A stretch of 7,385 nucleotides of DNA from an uncultured Collinsella sp. (GTDB lineage: Bacteria > Actinomycetota > Coriobacteriia > Coriobacteriales > Coriobacteriaceae). The notes beneath the pieces were generated by a model. The model worked only from the letters and a program-made list of their open reading frames with translations, was not told the DNA's origin and searched no databases. The translations under genes were made by a program, and so were the position numbers. Numbering within the stretch: position 1 is the stretch's first letter; each line of letters starts with the position of its first letter. Shown here piece by piece: positions 5,740-7,385 of this stretch. The stretch is from positions 1-7,385 of the forward strand of contig URRN01000100.1 of assembly GCA_900550185.1 (NCBI GenBank). Reading direction: 5' to 3'.

Positions 5740-6103
5740 TGCTGAGTGGGCCTATAAGCCGGGTTCTGTCGTGAACGGTCATTTATCTTGTCTGCACGTT
5801 ACCGTGCAGCTCCACGCACGCTACCCGAACGCGGACCGGGCCGGCCCATAGCGTTCCTATTCGCGCTTGCTCCGGATGGGGCTTGCCAAGCCGCCGTGTT
5901 GCCACGACGCTGGTGGTCTCTTACACCACCGTTTCAGCTTTTCCCTTTACGCCTTGCGGCGCAGGTGGGAGTCTCCTTTTCTGCGGCGCTTTCCGTCGGA
6001 TCACTCCGCCCGGCCGTTAGCCGGCATCCCGCCCTCTGGAGCCCGGACTTTCCTCACGCGTGCTGCAAGCAGCACATCGCGCGACCGTCTGGCCCACTCA
6101 GCA
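5740..6103 (-). ncRNA. rnpB: RNase P RNA, catalytic subunit
   Basis: This RNA is the ribozyme that removes 5' leaders from pre-tRNAs together with the protein RnpA. On the minus strand the conserved GAGGAAAGTCCGGGC block near the 5' end (about 6041-6056) and the conserved ACAGAACCCGGCTTATAGGC near the 3' end (about 5752-5771) are both present; in the folded RNA these regions contribute to P4 and the 3' core. The ends are set by a perfect 13-bp P1 helix, TGCTGAGTGGGCC at the 5' end (6091-6103) and its complement at the 3' end (5740-5752). The length of about 364 is usual for bacterial class A RNA. It lies between rpsA and yigZ, all on the same strand. Open reading frames on either strand across it are chance. 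Confidence 0.96.
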
Positions 6104-6110
6104 GTGCAAG

Positions 6111-6116
6111 AGTGTA
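6111..6116 (-). promoter_or_regulatory. Probable -10 box of rnpB
   Basis: TACACT on the minus strand, preceded by TGC (an extended -10 form), ends 7 bp before the first base of the P1 helix, the right spacing for transcription to start at or near the mature 5' end. A good -35 at 17 bp is not seen; TTGCCT is present at 15 bp spacing, within the inverted repeat at 6122-6140. Confidence 0.5.
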
Positions 6117-6121
6117 GCACA

Positions 6122-6140
6122 CCGTTGCCGCAGGCAACGG
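6122..6140. repeat. Perfect 8-bp inverted repeat in the rnpB promoter
   Basis: CCGTTGCC and GGCAACGG flank a 3-base spacer (GCA). No T-run follows on either strand. It occupies the place where the -35 region and spacer of rnpB should be, so it may be a protein-binding dyad; chance is possible. Confidence 0.5.
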
Positions 6141-6262
6141 CACAACACAAGCGCTCGCACGATAAACCAAGAACCGCCATGCGTTACAATGGTCCTGTCG
6201 ATGGGCAACGTCGTCAGTCGAGACGCGACCGCGCTCCGCACCCCTCCGTCTACTCGGTGCGT

Positions 6263-6298
6263 TCCCGCCTCCTCCCCGAGGCGGGATGTCGGCATTTT
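6263..6298 (+). terminator. Hairpin with a delayed T-run, possible plus-strand terminator
   Basis: A perfect 9-bp stem (6263-6271 with 6278-6286, TCCCGCCTC and complement) with a 6-base loop is followed after 7 bases by TTTTT (6294-6298). The delay makes it a weak terminator. No plus-strand gene precedes it. The rest of 6141-6381 holds no supported gene; I see only a shorter CGCACC/GGTGCG hairpin around 6238-6262 and a TACAAT hexamer at 6185-6190. Confidence 0.35.
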
Positions 6299-6381
6299 TC
6301 ATGCACCGACAACCCAATAGCAAACAGACAACCCGGGCAGCATTGCGCACGGGCAGCATCACGCACCTCAGCAGCAAATGC

Positions 6382-6415
6382 AAAAAGGGACCCGTCCATT
6401 GCGGACGGATCCCTT
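6382..6415 (-). terminator. Rho-independent terminator of rpsA
   Basis: A 13-position stem (6385-6397 with 6403-6415, AAGGGACCCGTCC and near-complement) has a 5-base loop. Its single mismatch becomes a G-U pair on the minus strand. It is followed there by a run of T (plus-strand A 6382-6386) and begins 25 bp past the rpsA stop codon. Confidence 0.9.
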
Positions 6416-6439
6416 AAAACAAGTGATCGTCAAACCGAT

Positions 6440-7385
6440 TTACTCGGCATCGGTCTCCTCGTCCTTCTTCTCGGAAGGCAGCGGAGTAACCTCGATCTCG
6501 ACGCCCAGAGTCTCAGCAGCAGACTTCATGGACAGGGAGATACGACGACGGTCGAGGTCGATTTCCATGACCTTGACCTGAACCTTGTCGCCCACATGGG
6601 TGACCTGAGAAGGCTGATCGACGTGCTTGTTGGCCATCTCGGAGATGTGCACCAGGCCCTCGATGCCCTCGCCCAGATCGACGAAAGCGCCGAACGGGAC
6701 AAGCTTGGTCACCGTGCCCTCGACGATAGCGCCGACGGGGTACTTCTTGACCAGTGCGCGCCACGGATCCTCGGTGGTCTGCTTGAGACCCAGGGAGATG
6801 CGCTCGCGGTTGAGATCGACGTCGAGAACCTCGACCTCGACCTCCTGGCCGACCTTGACAACCTCGGAAGGATGGTTGACGTGGTTCCAGGAGAGCTCGG
6901 AGATGTGGATGAGGCCGTCGATACCGCCGAGGTCGACGAAGGCGCCGAAGTCGACGATGGAGGAAACGGTGCCCTGGAGACGCATGCCAGACTTGAGCTT
7001 GGACAGGATCTCGGAGCGCTCGGCCTTACGGGACTCCTCGAGCACGACGCGACGGGAGAGGACAACGTTGTTGCGGTTGCGGTCCATCTCGATGACGCGG
7101 GCCTCGATCTCGGTGCCCAGATACATATCCAGATCCTTGACGCGACGAAGGTCGACCAAGGAAGCAGGCAGGAAGCCGCGCAGGCCGATGTCGAGGATGA
7201 GACCACCCTTGACGACCTCGATGACGGTGCCGGTGACGACGCCGTCCTCCTCCTTGACCTTCTCGATCTTGCCCCACGCGCGCTCGTACTGCGCACGCTT
7301 CTTCGACAGGAGGAGGCGACCTTCCTTGTCTTCCTTCTGGAGGACGAGCGCCTCAATCTGGTCGCCCACGGCGACGACGTCCTCG
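6440..7385 (-). CDS. rpsA: 30S ribosomal protein S1, 5' part beyond the window
   Basis: S1 binds mRNA on the small ribosomal subunit and helps initiation. About 314 residues are visible, ending at TAA 6440-6442. The frame is open to the window edge, and the apparent start at 7369 is an internal GTG, so the N-terminus is missing. From the edge one sees the end of a first S1 domain (to about residue 36), a second (about 47-112), a third (about 132-201, with VDFGAFVDLGGIDGLIHISE) and a fourth (about 216-287, with VPFGAFVDLGEGIEGLVHIS). The last two are near repeats of each other, as in canonical S1. The C-terminal tail is short and acidic (EKKDEETDAE). Four S1 domains fit the shorter S1 of Gram-positive actinobacterial lineages rather than the six-domain form of E. 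coli. The gene is followed by its own terminator and then rnpB. Confidence 0.95.
   Translation of the reverse strand, partial: EDVVAVGDQIEALVLQKEDKEGRLLLSKKRAQYERAWGKIEKVKEEDGVVTGTVIEVVKGGLILDIGLRGFLPASLVDLRRVKDLDMYLGTEIEARVIEMDRNRNNVVLSRRVVLEESRKAERSEILSKLKSGMRLQGTVSSIVDFGAFVDLGGIDGLIHISELSWNHVNHPSEVVKVGQEVEVEVLDVDLNRERISLGLKQTTEDPWRALVKKYPVGAIVEGTVTKLVPFGAFVDLGEGIEGLVHISEMANKHVDQPSQVTHVGDKVQVKVMEIDLDRRRISLSMKSAAETLGVEIEVTPLPSEKKDEETDAE

Noticed and set aside
6054..6383. Minus-strand open frame of 109 codons over rnpB 5' end and its upstream region
   Set aside because: It runs into the RNase P RNA, has no ribosome-binding site of note and no recognisable family; the frames at 5788-6117 and 6060-6320 on the plus strand fail likewise.
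7367..7369. Start of rpsA at 7369
   Set aside because: The codon is an internal GTG inside the end of an S1 domain; the frame continues open to the window edge, so the true start lies outside.

Overview
The window reads as a chromosomal housekeeping region from a high-GC, Gram-positive-type anaerobe. The best guess is a Coriobacteriia member such as Collinsella. This rests on GC-rich codons, a class A-like RNase P RNA, a ribosomal protein S1 with repeated S1 domains and a short acidic tail, and a homocysteine synthase and C_GCAxxG_C_C redox protein typical of gut anaerobes. The taxonomic call is inference; no marker here was compared with a database.

Layout from left to right. Bases 1-85 hold the probable 3' end of a plus-strand gene. 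Then come minus-strand genes: a small GGQ release-factor-like protein (91-471), xanthine phosphoribosyltransferase xpt (556-1134) with its own terminator, a DHA2-type MFS exporter (1295-2599), and O-acetylhomoserine sulfhydrylase metY (2741-4024), which has a recognisable promoter. Divergent from metY is a plus-strand C_GCAxxG_C_C protein (4255-4701). It converges on a minus-strand YigZ/IMPACT gene (4769-5404), and a strong hairpin lies between the two. Right of yigZ is a gene-free stretch (5405-5739) with two tandem palindromic elements, then rnpB on the minus strand (5740-6103), an intergenic stretch with several hairpins (6104-6439), and the 3' part of rpsA on the minus strand, cut by the window edge.

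The genes do not form one pathway. Translation and RNA processing (rpsA, rnpB, the release-factor-like protein, perhaps yigZ) sit beside purine salvage (xpt), sulfur amino-acid synthesis (metY), a redox protein and an exporter. Most genes look like short transcription units. At two junctions (xpt to the release-factor-like gene, metY to the MFS gene) a terminator-like hairpin lies so close to the next start codon that it leaves no room for a promoter, which suggests read-through or attenuation.

The most striking signal is the tandem pair at 5520-5724. The two copies are each about 98-99 bp and diverged in sequence, but fold into the same three-tier hairpin. By eye, eleven base pairs have changed on both sides and stay complementary. 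That points to a conserved structured RNA, or a DNA hairpin element, placed directly beyond the 3' end of rnpB.
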